A stretch of DNA of 64,000 nucleotides from Bacteroidia bacterium (lineage in GTDB: Bacteria > Bacteroidota > Bacteroidia > AKYH767-A > OLB10), in the NCBI GenBank assembly GCA_016788165.1, contig JAEUTH010000042.1, forward strand, positions 62,001-126,000, read 5' to 3'. Of the stretch, positions 45,847 through 55,176 are shown piece by piece. The stretch's first letter is position 1. Every line of letters starts with the position of its first letter. Both the position numbers and the translations under genes were made by a program. Under the pieces are notes generated by a model. It saw nothing but the letters and a program-made list of their open reading frames with translations. It did no database searches and was not told the DNA's origin.

Positions 45847-48052
45847 TTTCATCACAAAAAATCCAGCTTGGATGGCCTGCACCAATATGCCACACCGGAC
45901 ATTGACCCAAATTTTTCGCTTCAACTTTTAGGTATTGCGCTGGCTGCTTTTTAAACTCGGCTTTAAAGGTATGGGCTTTAAAATTGTTATCGGCCATTAG
46001 CGTTGGCGCAGCTTTTGTTGCCAGCAATTGGTAGTTAACCCCATCAACACTTACATAAAACGAAACACTTTCGGGGTAAAAAATCCAGCTTTTTTGAAAC
46101 TGCATAAAATCAACTGCAATACTTTGTACCGTATCTACTTGTTTTAAATTAATAATAGCCTGCATGGAACTACCTTCCCACCCCAGCCAGTTAAAGCTAT
46201 AATCATCAAAACCTTTACTGCCATCATTTAAAGTTTCGATTCCTTTTGCGGGATATTTTAAACTAAAACCGGGTGTTAGTTTAATGTCGGCCAGCATGGC
46301 TTTATGCCCATCTAAACCCGCATCAAAAATACGTTGCCATGCCTTGTTATAATCATAAATACTATAATTGTTTTCGTTAAGATGTATTACATGCAATTGT
46401 TCGCAGTCGGACATAAATTGTTTTAAATCGTTTTGCAATTGTTGTCTGACAACCCATTTGCCGTTGTTGTTTTCAAACACACCTAAATTACCGGTACCAT
46501 AAAATTTTGCCTGCTCTAAACGTGCATATTGAAGCGGCAATTTTTGTTTTTTAATTGCCTGATGTTTTGATGGATGTGCTGTTGCTAATGCAGCTTCAAC
46601 ATAACTTTCGTACTCACTCAATTGATTTGGTTTTAGCCAGGAATTATTAGGTGTAACGGGGTTGCTATAAATATCCAAAGGTGCTTTGCTTTGATTAAGT
46701 TGTTGTTCCATGTCAACCATATAAGTAATCATATCATCGGCACCGGCTCCATATTGCAATGTGGCATAACGCTCTATTAATGAGTCAACATCAACATAAG
46801 GATTCCACAGCAAGGCCGCTATTAAATAACTTTTTAGTTCCATGTTATCGCTCCAGTTACTTCCGCTTGCCTGTTCGAAAATATGGCGTACACCGTGCTC
46901 ATAAAAATATTGTATGTTAGGTTGCAGTACATGGATATTGGGAAAAGGCGAAACGTAATTTGAAAACTGCACCACATAATCCCATACCATTATGTTGTCG
47001 GTTAATTTGCACCACCCTTCAAAATCTGATCTGAAGGATGCAGCTTGCGGATCGTCTTCGATGGGTAAATGCCGGCCACATTCAATACTGCAAAACATAA
47101 TATTTACATTTTTAGCAGGCTTGGTAATTGCAGGTGGCTTGCGTGTATATTGATATGCCAGTGTTGAAATTATTTTTTGTGGGAATGCCGCTGCTACTTT
47201 GTTTACAAACCTGAGCATGGTACCGCTTTGGCTACCTTCGATACTATCAATTGTTTTGCATTGACTACAGGTACAGTATTCAAAATTATCATTCTGACTT
47301 ACCGACCAGTAAAGTGAGGCAGTATCCTTTCGCATCATAAGCCGTAAGCTTTCAATTACAGTTTGTAAAACAGCCTCATTACTCAAGCAAAGTTGCGAGC
47401 GTCTGCGCACTCCATTTAAAGCATAATACTCGGGGTGGGTATCAAAGTAAACCGAATCGGGTATTAAGTTTTTAAAGGTATGTACCCACATACCCCATTG
47501 GTCTTTAACACTGTCGGCAGATTTGCCATTTAAACCATGCCAGGTTATATACTCGGCATCGTTAGTGCCTGTATAATACAAACTGCGTGTGGTATAAGCC
47601 GGCTCATCTGTTATTTTAGTACTATCTACTGTTATGGTTTTCCGTTTTTCGAACAAAGGCTTTGTTGCGAATTTATTTACATGCAAACAGCGTTCGATAA
47701 AAACATAAACTGCATGTTGTAAGCCTTGTTTACTATTACTATATATGTAAACCACTTCTTGTTGCATCTCAATACAAAATGCATCGGTTTTCATTTGGTC
47801 AACATTAAATTTTACATCAGGAGGTGGTGTAAAAACAATTTGCAAATCTTTAGCAATGCTAACAACGGGTAGTGTTGTGCCACTTATTGCAGTTACGTAC
47901 TTATTAAGAATAACTGCTGCCTGCTTTTGATTTTCAGTTACTGCATGTATGCTATAAACTGCATTTCCATCTTTTACCAGCGTTAAAACTGATGCTGCAT
48001 TTACCATACTGCATGTGCAAATTGACAATAAAACGAATATAAAATGTATCAT
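45833..48052 (-). CDS. Secreted DUF4838 glycosidase-like protein with discoidin-type C-terminus
   Basis: A signal peptide (MIHFIFVLLSICTCSMVNAA) precedes an alpha-glucuronidase/GH20-like N-terminal beta domain (KQAAVILNKYVTAISGTTLP), then DUF4838 (about 150-500) with CTCSQCKTIDSIEGSQSG, NIMFCSIECGRHLP and GASGSNWSDNMELKSYLIAALLWNP-type text (shortened here: FEQASGSNWSDNMELKSYLI). The last 140 residues look like an F5/8-type carbohydrate-binding module, ending WHIGAGHPSWIFCDEIIV. It probably acts on host or microbial glycans. murB lies 4 bases upstream in the same operon, likely by chance of layout. Confidence 0.85.
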   Translation of the reverse strand: MIHFIFVLLSICTCSMVNAASVLTLVKDGNAVYSIHAVTENQKQAAVILNKYVTAISGTTLPVVSIAKDLQIVFTPPPDVKFNVDQMKTDAFCIEMQQEVVYIYSNSKQGLQHAVYVFIERCLHVNKFATKPLFEKRKTITVDSTKITDEPAYTTRSLYYTGTNDAEYITWHGLNGKSADSVKDQWGMWVHTFKNLIPDSVYFDTHPEYYALNGVRRRSQLCLSNEAVLQTVIESLRLMMRKDTASLYWSVSQNDNFEYCTCSQCKTIDSIEGSQSGTMLRFVNKVAAAFPQKIISTLAYQYTRKPPAITKPAKNVNIMFCSIECGRHLPIEDDPQAASFRSDFEGWCKLTDNIMVWDYVVQFSNYVSPFPNIHVLQPNIQYFYEHGVRHIFEQASGSNWSDNMELKSYLIAALLWNPYVDVDSLIERYATLQYGAGADDMITYMVDMEQQLNQSKAPLDIYSNPVTPNNSWLKPNQLSEYESYVEAALATAHPSKHQAIKKQKLPLQYARLEQAKFYGTGNLGVFENNNGKWVVRQQLQNDLKQFMSDCEQLHVIHLNENNYSIYDYNKAWQRIFDAGLDGHKAMLADIKLTPGFSLKYPAKGIETLNDGSKGFDDYSFNWLGWEGSSMQAIINLKQVDTVQSIAVDFMQFQKSWIFYPESVSFYVSVDGVNYQLLATKAAPTLMADNNFKAHTFKAEFKKQPAQYLKVEAKNLGQCPVWHIGAGHPSWIFCDEIIVH

Positions 48053-48056
48053 TATT

Positions 48057-49076
48057 TTATAAAATATTTACTTCCATATCTAAACAAACATCAAACTTTA
48101 GTTTAACCTCTTGTTGAATTTGTTGCGCACATGCAAACACTTCGGCACCGGTTGCACCGCCATAATTTACAAGTACCAAAGCCTGCTTTGCATGTGCGCC
48201 TGTGTTGCCAATACGCTTGCCCTTAAAACCACATTGCTCGATAAGCCAACCTGCTGCCAGTTTAATTTCATCGTTTGGCAATGCATATCCAACACAATCG
48301 GGATAGTTTGAAATCAGCATTTTGTATTGCTCCTTACTTATGGTAGGGTTTTTAAAGAAACTACCTGCATTACCAATTTCTTCGGGATTGGGCAGCTTGC
48401 TTTTTCTGATACTGATAACGGCATCGCTGATAGCCTTAATACTTAAAGTTTTTATTTGCATCAACTCCAACTGCTCTTTAATTGCCCCATAAGAAACTTT
48501 AAATTCGGGTTGCTTGTTTAGCCTGAAAGTAACTGATAAAATGATGCATTGGCTTTTTAATTCGGTTTTAAATATACTTTGGCGATAACCAAAATTACAT
48601 TGGCCGGCATCGAACGTTTTTAATGTATTAGTAGGTATGTGCAGCGCTTCGAGTTCAAAAAAAACATCCTTTAGTTCAACACCATATGCACCAATATTTT
48701 GCATAGGCCCCGCACCCACACTGCCGGGTATTAACGATAGATTTTCGACACCGGCATAATTTTGTGCAATGCACCAAATAACAAATTGATGCCACACCTC
48801 GCCTGCCTGTACTTTTACATATACGTGCTGTGTGGTTTCTTTCAACACTTCAATACCTTTATTAGCAATTTGCACCATCAGCCCATTATAATTTTGGGTT
48901 AGCAGTAAATTACTGCCACCACCTAAAATGTAATGTGGCTGCTCTTTAAAAACCGGCATTTGCACCAATTGCATTAAGTGATTGTAACTATCTATTTTTA
49001 CGAAAGATGTAGCTTGTACATCAATACCAAAAGTATTTAAGGGTTTAAGGGATATATTGTTTAATATTTCACTCAT
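48057..49076 (-). CDS. murB: UDP-N-acetylenolpyruvoylglucosamine reductase (MurB)
   Basis: MurB reduces UDP-GlcNAc-enolpyruvate to UDP-MurNAc with NADPH and FAD. The 339-residue protein is the long type I form with LGGGSNLLLTQNYNGLMV, LIPGSVGAGPMQNIGAYG, the region GYRQSIFKTEL with catalytic Tyr/Arg, and LPNPEEIGNAGSFFKNPTIS with the catalytic Ser. The gene is followed by the DUF4838 gene after 4 bases; the upstream small lipoprotein has its own terminator. Confidence 0.95.
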   Translation of the reverse strand: MSEILNNISLKPLNTFGIDVQATSFVKIDSYNHLMQLVQMPVFKEQPHYILGGGSNLLLTQNYNGLMVQIANKGIEVLKETTQHVYVKVQAGEVWHQFVIWCIAQNYAGVENLSLIPGSVGAGPMQNIGAYGVELKDVFFELEALHIPTNTLKTFDAGQCNFGYRQSIFKTELKSQCIILSVTFRLNKQPEFKVSYGAIKEQLELMQIKTLSIKAISDAVISIRKSKLPNPEEIGNAGSFFKNPTISKEQYKMLISNYPDCVGYALPNDEIKLAAGWLIEQCGFKGKRIGNTGAHAKQALVLVNYGGATGAEVFACAQQIQQEVKLKFDVCLDMEVNIL

Positions 49077-49097
49077 AAGTGCTTACGTATAAAATCA

Positions 49098-49133
49098 ACA
49101 AAAAACGCTGCACATTAATTTATGAGCAGCGTT
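49098..49133 (-). terminator. Intrinsic terminator of the small lipoprotein gene
   Basis: AACGCTGC (49104-49111) pairs with GCAGCGTT (49126-49133); on the minus strand the stem is followed by TTTTTGTTG. It separates the lipoprotein gene from murB. Confidence 0.65.
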
Positions 49134-49160
49134 ACTATTATTAAAAAGCCGATAACTTTA

Positions 49161-49286
49161 TTATGATGCCTTTTTTACAGATTTATAGTTTGCTTTACCG
49201 TATGCAGGACATTTTTCATGTTGCTTGCATGCAGTAAACGATGTAACTACGAAGGCTACTAAAACCAAAGCCATTAACTTTTTCAT
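49161..49286 (-). CDS. 41-residue lipoprotein
   Basis: A short gene translates to MKKLMALVLVAFVVTSFTAC plus 21 more residues (KQHEKCPAYGKANYKSVKKAS with two Cys in all). The N-terminus is a textbook lipoprotein signal: Lys-Lys, a hydrophobic core and a lipobox-like FTAC, giving lipidation at Cys20. A -7 box (TAGCTTTG) lies 26-33 bases upstream and a terminator follows, so it is a self-contained unit. I recall similar tiny lipoproteins in Bacteroidota; function unknown. Confidence 0.78.
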   Translation of the reverse strand: MKKLMALVLVAFVVTSFTACKQHEKCPAYGKANYKSVKKAS

Positions 49287-49311
49287 TTTTTTTTAATTAA
49301 TTATTTGCATG

Positions 49312-49319
49312 CAAAGCTA
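49312..49319 (-). promoter_or_regulatory. -7 box of the small lipoprotein gene
   Basis: The minus strand reads TAGCTTTG, an exact TAnnTTTG match, with a predicted transcription start near 49305 and ATG at 49286. No clear TTG element. Confidence 0.45.
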
Positions 49320-49394
49320 CTATTTACGGCTTAAATCACGCATATACTTTTCAACAAAATTGTGTTATTATTTACCGTTTATGCAGCAACCTGA

Positions 49395-50108
49395 TTAAAC
49401 CTGCTTGGTAGCTTTACGCTGATACAAATACATTTTCGACTCTTCGCCTTTAAGCAATCGTTCGATGTTTTTCTGATGTGTAATTAAAATAATGATGGCT
49501 ACCGTCATGGCAAACACATTCATAGTTGTAATGGTTTCGCCAAATACCAGCCAAATTATAATAGGAAAAGCAAACCCTGCCACCATGCTGCTTAACGATA
49601 TATAATTAGTTATTATAAAGGTTATAAAAAAAATAGCCGCACAAATAAGTGCCGCTTGCGGATGACAACCTGCCACAATACCTAAAGTGGTGGCTACACC
49701 TTTGCCGCCTCTAAAGCCAACATACACCGGGAAAATATGGCCTATTAAAGCACAAACTCCCAATGCCAATTTAAAATTAACGAACTGTTGTGTGCCCGGT
49801 AATGGTGTTTTTATGCTGGCAAAATCAATAGAGGTGCCCAACATCGAAACAGTTTTTAAATCGCCCAAATACAAACTTAAAATAGTAGCCATTTGCACGG
49901 CTAAATAACCTTTGGCAATATCCATAAGTAAAACAGGGATGCCTGCTTTTTTGCCCAATACCCTGAAAGTATTTGTAGCACCTGCATTACCACTACCATA
50001 CTCGCGCACATCAATGCCGTAAAAGGTACGACCTACCCAAACTGCCGATGGAATTGAACCCAGCAAATATGCCAACACGCAGGCAAATACAGTAGTGTAA
50101 TTAATCAT
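49395..50108 (-). CDS. plsY: Glycerol-3-phosphate acyltransferase PlsY
   Basis: PlsY transfers the acyl group from acyl-phosphate to glycerol-3-phosphate, the first step of phospholipid synthesis in many bacteria. The protein shows the three family motifs: LLGSIPSAVW, GSGNAGATNTFRVLGKKAG and GHIFPVYVGFRGGKGVAT. It has about five helices. At 237 residues it is longer than usual (about 200), with an extra hydrophilic stretch near 75-108. It seems to be a single-gene unit. Confidence 0.95.
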   Translation of the reverse strand: MINYTTVFACVLAYLLGSIPSAVWVGRTFYGIDVREYGSGNAGATNTFRVLGKKAGIPVLLMDIAKGYLAVQMATILSLYLGDLKTVSMLGTSIDFASIKTPLPGTQQFVNFKLALGVCALIGHIFPVYVGFRGGKGVATTLGIVAGCHPQAALICAAIFFITFIITNYISLSSMVAGFAFPIIIWLVFGETITTMNVFAMTVAIIILITHQKNIERLLKGEESKMYLYQRKATKQV

Positions 50109-50353
50109 ATAGGGTTGCGAATGTAATTTATTTTAACTTTTTAAACCACTCAAATGCATGGCCATAAATTGCTGCCTCTTTCATGATTATTTGGTGAAAT
50201 TTATGCTTAACACAAATTTTATTTCTGCATGAAACCCAATAAAATCAATGCACTTAGCAACCAATGGTGTATGAAGCAAAATTTATTTGTAACTTTTTTT
50301 AATAGCCATACATCTCACCTACAACTAATTCAAAAACTAAAAAACTAAATCGA

Positions 50354-50707
50354 ATGAATATCATTAAACTAATTACCCTTACCGCATTATTTGTTGTATG
50401 CGGTTTAGTTGCAAAAGCTGTTTCTGCAAATGAACCTGCATACGAAAGCGTTCAACTTGATGCGCGTGTTGTAAATGAAGTAACTGAAACTTTTACTAAA
50501 CTTTCGAATTACGACACGCCTTTAATTGTAGTAAAAATGACTGTAAATGAAGATGGAAGCGTTGTTGTAACCGATACCAACAATAATGAAAGTGTAACCT
50601 GCAAGGCAGTAAAAGAAAAATTAGAGTCACTATTTTTTGCTGATGCTGCAAATACAATTGCAGGTAAAGAATTTACTTATGCATTTAGAATAAAACCTGT
50701 GTTATAA
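50354..50707 (+). CDS. Small secreted protein of unknown function
   Basis: The 117-residue protein starts with a signal peptide (MNIIKLITLTALFVVCGLVAKA, cut here as two parts: MNIIKLITLTALFVV and CGLVAKA). The mature part is about 95 residues of alternating strands and helices (PLIVVKMTVNEDGSVVVTDTN), ending in TYAFRIKPVL. I do not recognise a family. A terminator follows at 50767. Its closest cousins may be short Bacteroidota periplasmic proteins with one beta domain. Confidence 0.65.
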   Translation: MNIIKLITLTALFVVCGLVAKAVSANEPAYESVQLDARVVNEVTETFTKLSNYDTPLIVVKMTVNEDGSVVVTDTNNNESVTCKAVKEKLESLFFADAANTIAGKEFTYAFRIKPVL

Positions 50708-50766
50708 TACAACCGTATTTTCGAAGCATACGGGCTGAGGATACCGGGATACTAATTTGCATGTAG

Positions 50767-50793
50767 AAGCTGTCTGAAAAGGGCAGCTTTTTT
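50767..50793 (+). terminator. Intrinsic terminator of the 50354-50707 gene
   Basis: AAGCTGTC (50767-50774) pairs with GGCAGCTT (50782-50789) with one T-G wobble, followed by a T run. Confidence 0.7.
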
Positions 50794-50805
50794 ATTTGCA
50801 TTAAT

Positions 50806-51609
50806 TTAAAAGTTGTAACGGTAACCCATTGTAAGCATTAACTGATAAGCCATAAAATGATGTTTGGCACGGGCATCATCGGTAGTTAGTACATTGGTGT
50901 AGTTAGCCCATGCGGTTTTAAAAGATGGCATCAGGTATAAAGATTTATAAAATAAAAAACTACAACCTGCTTCGGCACCAACTATATAACCCGCTACATG
51001 AAAACGATTATCCAAACGCTCGCCAAATAATGTTACATCAGTTTTCGGCACTACAATGCCGGCACCTGCTTTCAGTGTATAAGTTATATCAAACTTATTG
51101 CTGCGGCTTTGATACAAACTTTTTTCACGCAAAACATTTATCATGGCAAAATTGGCTCCATTGGTATGCTCTAAGTGCATAGTATCTTTATCAAACATAA
51201 AATAGTCGTCAACATATTCGCCTTTTACAGTACCTTGCATGTGAATGGATTTATCATGATTGATAATATATTTTGCATGGTCAAAAGCATATTCAATACC
51301 CCATCCCTTTTTTGTGTTTATATAACCAACTCGATATACGTATTGCGGGATAGAGATATTATTGGAAAATATTTTATTAAATCCCGGATAGTCTTTACCG
51401 CTCACTTTAACCCACTTAAAATCATACTCGAAATTGCTTTGACTACTGCTTTTAAAATGGATGGTGCTTTTACCAAACCAATCTTTATTATAACCCCATG
51501 CAAAATAAACTGAATGTTTTTTGACTTTAAAATTAGCCGAAGTTTGTGCATACATTTTCGTATGCGTTAGAAAAAAACAAATTCCTAAAAGTGAATAAAA
51601 ACGTAACAT
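50806..51609 (-). CDS. Outer-membrane beta-barrel protein
   Basis: The 267-residue protein has a signal peptide (MLRFYSLLGICFFLTHTKMYAQ, quoted in halves MLRFYSLLGI and CFFLTHTKMYAQ). It then alternates amphipathic strands and ends with the aromatic barrel closure LMLTMGYRYNF. Strand-like stretches are HSVYFAWGYNKDWF, GWGIEYAFDHAKYI and FDITYTLKAGAGIVV. A small eight-strand porin or lipid A-modifying barrel is possible; no catalytic His/Ser pair is evident. It diverges from the M49 peptidase gene over a region with a perfect inverted repeat. Confidence 0.78.
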   Translation of the reverse strand: MLRFYSLLGICFFLTHTKMYAQTSANFKVKKHSVYFAWGYNKDWFGKSTIHFKSSSQSNFEYDFKWVKVSGKDYPGFNKIFSNNISIPQYVYRVGYINTKKGWGIEYAFDHAKYIINHDKSIHMQGTVKGEYVDDYFMFDKDTMHLEHTNGANFAMINVLREKSLYQSRSNKFDITYTLKAGAGIVVPKTDVTLFGERLDNRFHVAGYIVGAEAGCSFLFYKSLYLMPSFKTAWANYTNVLTTDDARAKHHFMAYQLMLTMGYRYNF

Positions 51610-51642
51610 AAGTTGGTTTATAAAAAGGTTACGAAAGTAAAT

Positions 51643-51673
51643 GCCTTATTTAAAACAGCGTGTTAAATAAGGC
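51643..51673. repeat. Perfect inverted repeat between divergent genes
   Basis: GCCTTATTTAA (51643-51653) and TTAAATAAGGC (51663-51673) form 11-base arms around a 9-base spacer, 34 bases upstream of the beta-barrel gene start and 196 upstream of the peptidase gene. It could be an operator or a weak hairpin; nothing else is visible in this 259-base gap. Confidence 0.4.
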
Positions 51674-51868
51674 TTAAACAAAAAACTGAACATACTTATT
51701 AGCAGCAAACTTAACTAAAACCAGATTATTCAATTTAAGAAACGGGGATAAAGTAACAGATACGGTACTGATAAAATTTTGCAGCAGCAATCATAAACAA
51801 GCCCCCGCCAATTATGTTGTAAATATTTAATTTGCTTCATTTACGCAGTTTACAATAAATATTAAATC

Positions 51869-54004
51869 ATGCGACTTTTTACTTTCACAACTACCGGTAT
51901 TTTATCTATACTTCCTCTGTGTTTTTTATGGGCTCAAAAAAATCCCAATCCGGGCAAACCTGTTTCAACTGCAGCACCTAAGCAAACGCATCAGATAGAA
52001 ATGACATCAAAATCAAAAAATACTATGCTATTGCCATCTGATAAAATTATTGCCGAACGTTTTGCTGATATTCAAGTGCTGCGTTATGAAGTTACAGGCT
52101 TTGAATCGCTTACACTTAAGCAAAAAAAACTAGCCTATTATCTTACACAAGCCGGCCTGTCGGGACGAGATATTTATTGGGATCAGAAATACAAACACAA
52201 TTTAAAAATCAGAAAACTGCTCGAACATATTTTAAATACCTATAGCGGAAGTCGGGTTGGCGAACAATGGCAACTTTTTGAATCTTATTGCAAACAAGTT
52301 TTTTTTGCAAACGGTATTCACCACCATTACAGCAATGAAAAAATAATACCCGCATTTAAAAACGAATACTTCAAAGAATTACTTCCAAAAAGCGATCAAC
52401 AGTTTTATCAGGATGTATTAAAAACAGACTGGATGGGTGTTATGTCAAACATAGTTCCATTAATGTTTGCACAATCAATTGACTTTAAAACGGTTGATTT
52501 AGCTGCTGATGTTGACAATGTAAAAGCATCGTGCAACAATTTTTATGAAAACGTAAGTAAGGCCGAGGTTGAAAAATTTTATTCGGATTTGGCTGCAAAA
52601 TTCCCAAAAGAAAATTTACCATCATTGGGATTAAACAGTAAATTAATCAAAACCGAAAAAGGCATTTTCGAAAAAACCTATAAAGTTGATGGCATGTACG
52701 GCAAAGCCCTTAAAGAAATGGTATATTGGTTAAAATTAGCCGTTACCGTAGCCGAAAATCCCATACAAGCTCAAACACTTAATAAACTAATCACTTATTT
52801 CGAAACAGGAGATTTAGCAGCTTTCGATACCTATAACATCTCTTGGGTAAAAGATACCACATCGCGCATTGATTTGGTGTTAGGCTTCATTGAAGTATAT
52901 CATGATGCTATTGGTAAAAAAGGTAGTTACGAAGCTGTAATATCCATGAAAGATCTGGAAGCATCAAAAACGATAGCTACCATAGCTGCCAATGCCCAAT
53001 GGTTTGAAGACAATTCGCCCATTGCAACAGCCCATAAAAAAAGTAAGGTTACAGGTATAAGTGCCAAAGTTATTACCGTTATAAACGAAGGAGGCGATGC
53101 AGCACCGGCCACACCCATTGGTATAAACTTACCTAACGCAGAGTGGATTCGCGAAGGCCATGGAAGCAAATCGGTATCATTGGGCAATATTGTAGCATCA
53201 AACAATTTTGCAAAAGCAAAATCGCCTATGATTGATGAATTTGGCAGCAATGGGCAGGTAACAGCATTAATTAAAAAACATGGTGCACTGGCAGGCATGT
53301 TACATACCGATATGCACGAGGTAATTGGTCATGCATCGGGTCAGTTAAATCCGGGTGTGGCAACAACCGATGTTACATTGGTAAATTATGCAAGTACCTT
53401 AGAAGAAGCCCGTGCCGATTTAGTTGCATTATACTACATCATGGATCAAAAGTTAGTTGATATTGGCGTATGCCCTACAACTGATGTAGGTAAGGCGCAA
53501 TACGACTCCTATATTTTAAATGGATTGATGACACAATTGTATCGTATTAAGCCGGGCAACAATATTGAAGAAGCACACATGCGCAACCGCCAATTAATCT
53601 GTAAGTGGGTTTTAGAAAAAGGTGAAACCGAAAATGTAATTGAAAAAATTGTACGTAACAATAAAACCTACTTTGTAATTTCCGATTATCAAAAGTTGCG
53701 TAATTTATTTGGTCAGTTACTTGCCGAAGTACAACGCATAAAATCAGAAGGCGATTTTAATGCCGGCAAAAATTTAGTCGAAAAATATGGTGTTGTAGTT
53801 GATCAGGAACTTTTAAAAGAAGTGCATCAGCGTTGCGAAAAATTAAACATGGCACCATACACAGGCTTCATCCAACCTACTTTGGTACCAACTATGAATG
53901 CCGCAGGCGATATAACGGATGTAACCATTAACTATAACAACAGCTTTATTTCGCAAATGTTGATGTATGGTAAAAAGTATGCGTTTTTAGATATTGAAAA
54001 CTAA
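51869..54004 (+). CDS. Dipeptidyl-peptidase III family (M49) metallopeptidase
   Basis: M49 enzymes cut dipeptides from the N-terminus of oligopeptides using zinc. The 711-residue protein begins with a signal peptide ending in WAQ (23). The zinc site is intact: HEVIGH at 483-488 (the usual HExxGH variant in Bacteroidota) and LEEARAD at 511-517. The region HGALAGMLHTDMHEVIGHASG is typical of the bacterial secreted form. A periplasmic location is likely. The following YCF48-like gene starts about 50 bases after the stop codon and may be co-transcribed. Confidence 0.92.
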   Translation: MRLFTFTTTGILSILPLCFLWAQKNPNPGKPVSTAAPKQTHQIEMTSKSKNTMLLPSDKIIAERFADIQVLRYEVTGFESLTLKQKKLAYYLTQAGLSGRDIYWDQKYKHNLKIRKLLEHILNTYSGSRVGEQWQLFESYCKQVFFANGIHHHYSNEKIIPAFKNEYFKELLPKSDQQFYQDVLKTDWMGVMSNIVPLMFAQSIDFKTVDLAADVDNVKASCNNFYENVSKAEVEKFYSDLAAKFPKENLPSLGLNSKLIKTEKGIFEKTYKVDGMYGKALKEMVYWLKLAVTVAENPIQAQTLNKLITYFETGDLAAFDTYNISWVKDTTSRIDLVLGFIEVYHDAIGKKGSYEAVISMKDLEASKTIATIAANAQWFEDNSPIATAHKKSKVTGISAKVITVINEGGDAAPATPIGINLPNAEWIREGHGSKSVSLGNIVASNNFAKAKSPMIDEFGSNGQVTALIKKHGALAGMLHTDMHEVIGHASGQLNPGVATTDVTLVNYASTLEEARADLVALYYIMDQKLVDIGVCPTTDVGKAQYDSYILNGLMTQLYRIKPGNNIEEAHMRNRQLICKWVLEKGETENVIEKIVRNNKTYFVISDYQKLRNLFGQLLAEVQRIKSEGDFNAGKNLVEKYGVVVDQELLKEVHQRCEKLNMAPYTGFIQPTLVPTMNAAGDITDVTINYNNSFISQMLMYGKKYAFLDIEN

Positions 54005-54053
54005 CGCTTATTGTTGTGATGCCAAAATTTTAAACCGTATTTATTATTGCATC

Positions 54054-55094
54054 ATGTTACGTAAGATGATTCGAAAAATAATTTGCATTGGCTTAATTTT
54101 AATAACCAATCATATTGCAACAGCGCAAAGTTTTACGATGCAACATTTTACTTTGCCAAAAAGCATTTCTATCAGAGCGTTAGCTGTACTTAACGATAGC
54201 GTATGTTGGTTAGGTGGCAGTAACAGTACATTTGGTTATACAACTGATGCAGGCATTACCTGGACAACCGATAGTATTGCCACCGGTAAACTAACCGACT
54301 TCAGAAGCATTGCAGTGATAAATGATAGTACTATTTTACTTGCAAACATTGGAAGCCCGGCTCGCATTTATCGCAGCAGCGATTATGGCAAACACTTTAC
54401 AGTAGTTTATGAAAACAATCACAGCGATGTGTTTATTGATGCACTTTCGTTTAAAAATAATAGCGAAGGATATGCAGTAAGCGATCCTGTTAATCAATGC
54501 ATATTAATACTGCATACCATTGACGGTGGAAACACATGGCAACCTGTACCATGTAATTCGATAACAACACCCGATGCAGGTGAGGCATTTTTTGCAGCCA
54601 GCAACAGTAACATAATTTATACCGATAACGGAGTGCATATACTTAGTGGCGGCAACCGAAGTAGGATTTTTAGCAACCATGGCAAAGGTTTTATTGCATA
54701 CGACACACCGGTTATACGTGGCGCACCCATGCATGGCATTTATACGGCATGTGCTCAAAATCAAAATATATTTATAGGTGGTGGCGACTACAATAATAAA
54801 AGTTACAATCACTGCAATAAGGCTGTAAGTAATAATGGTGGTATAAGTTTTAAATTAGTGGCTAACGGTAAACCACCCGGTATAATCTCTTGTGCACAAT
54901 ATGTACCACATAAATCAAAAAACTTGTTGGCCCTAAGTTTACCGGGCATATATTACAGTAAGAATAATGGAACAAGCTGGAAGTTGATTGATGCACAAGC
55001 GAATTATTACACCTGTAGATTTTCGCCATCGGGTAAGGTTTGTTATTTAGCCGGCCCCAAAGGCAACATCGCTATCCTTTGGTTTAAACAATAA
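54054..55094 (+). CDS. Secreted YCF48/BNR-repeat beta-propeller-like protein
   Basis: From ATG 54054 the protein is 346 residues with a signal peptide (MIRKIICIGLILITNHIATAQ from the second Met, quoted here as MIRKIICIGLI and LITNHIATAQ). It contains repeated WxGGSN..FGYTTDAGITWTTD and YRSSDYGKHFTVVYEN, NNGTSWKLID units, the Asp-box pattern SxDxGxxW found in BNR and YCF48/photosystem-II-stability-factor-like propellers. Bacteroidota have many such secreted proteins of unknown role. A TTG-started frame at 53994 would overlap the peptidase gene and lacks a signal peptide. Confidence 0.8.
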   Translation: MLRKMIRKIICIGLILITNHIATAQSFTMQHFTLPKSISIRALAVLNDSVCWLGGSNSTFGYTTDAGITWTTDSIATGKLTDFRSIAVINDSTILLANIGSPARIYRSSDYGKHFTVVYENNHSDVFIDALSFKNNSEGYAVSDPVNQCILILHTIDGGNTWQPVPCNSITTPDAGEAFFAASNSNIIYTDNGVHILSGGNRSRIFSNHGKGFIAYDTPVIRGAPMHGIYTACAQNQNIFIGGGDYNNKSYNHCNKAVSNNGGISFKLVANGKPPGIISCAQYVPHKSKNLLALSLPGIYYSKNNGTSWKLIDAQANYYTCRFSPSGKVCYLAGPKGNIAILWFKQ

Positions 55095-55176
55095 TAAAGT
55101 AGCACTTTGTTACATCATCGTAACAACAAATATTTTCTATGTTATATTTCTGACTGCAAAAATTACTTTTGATGCT

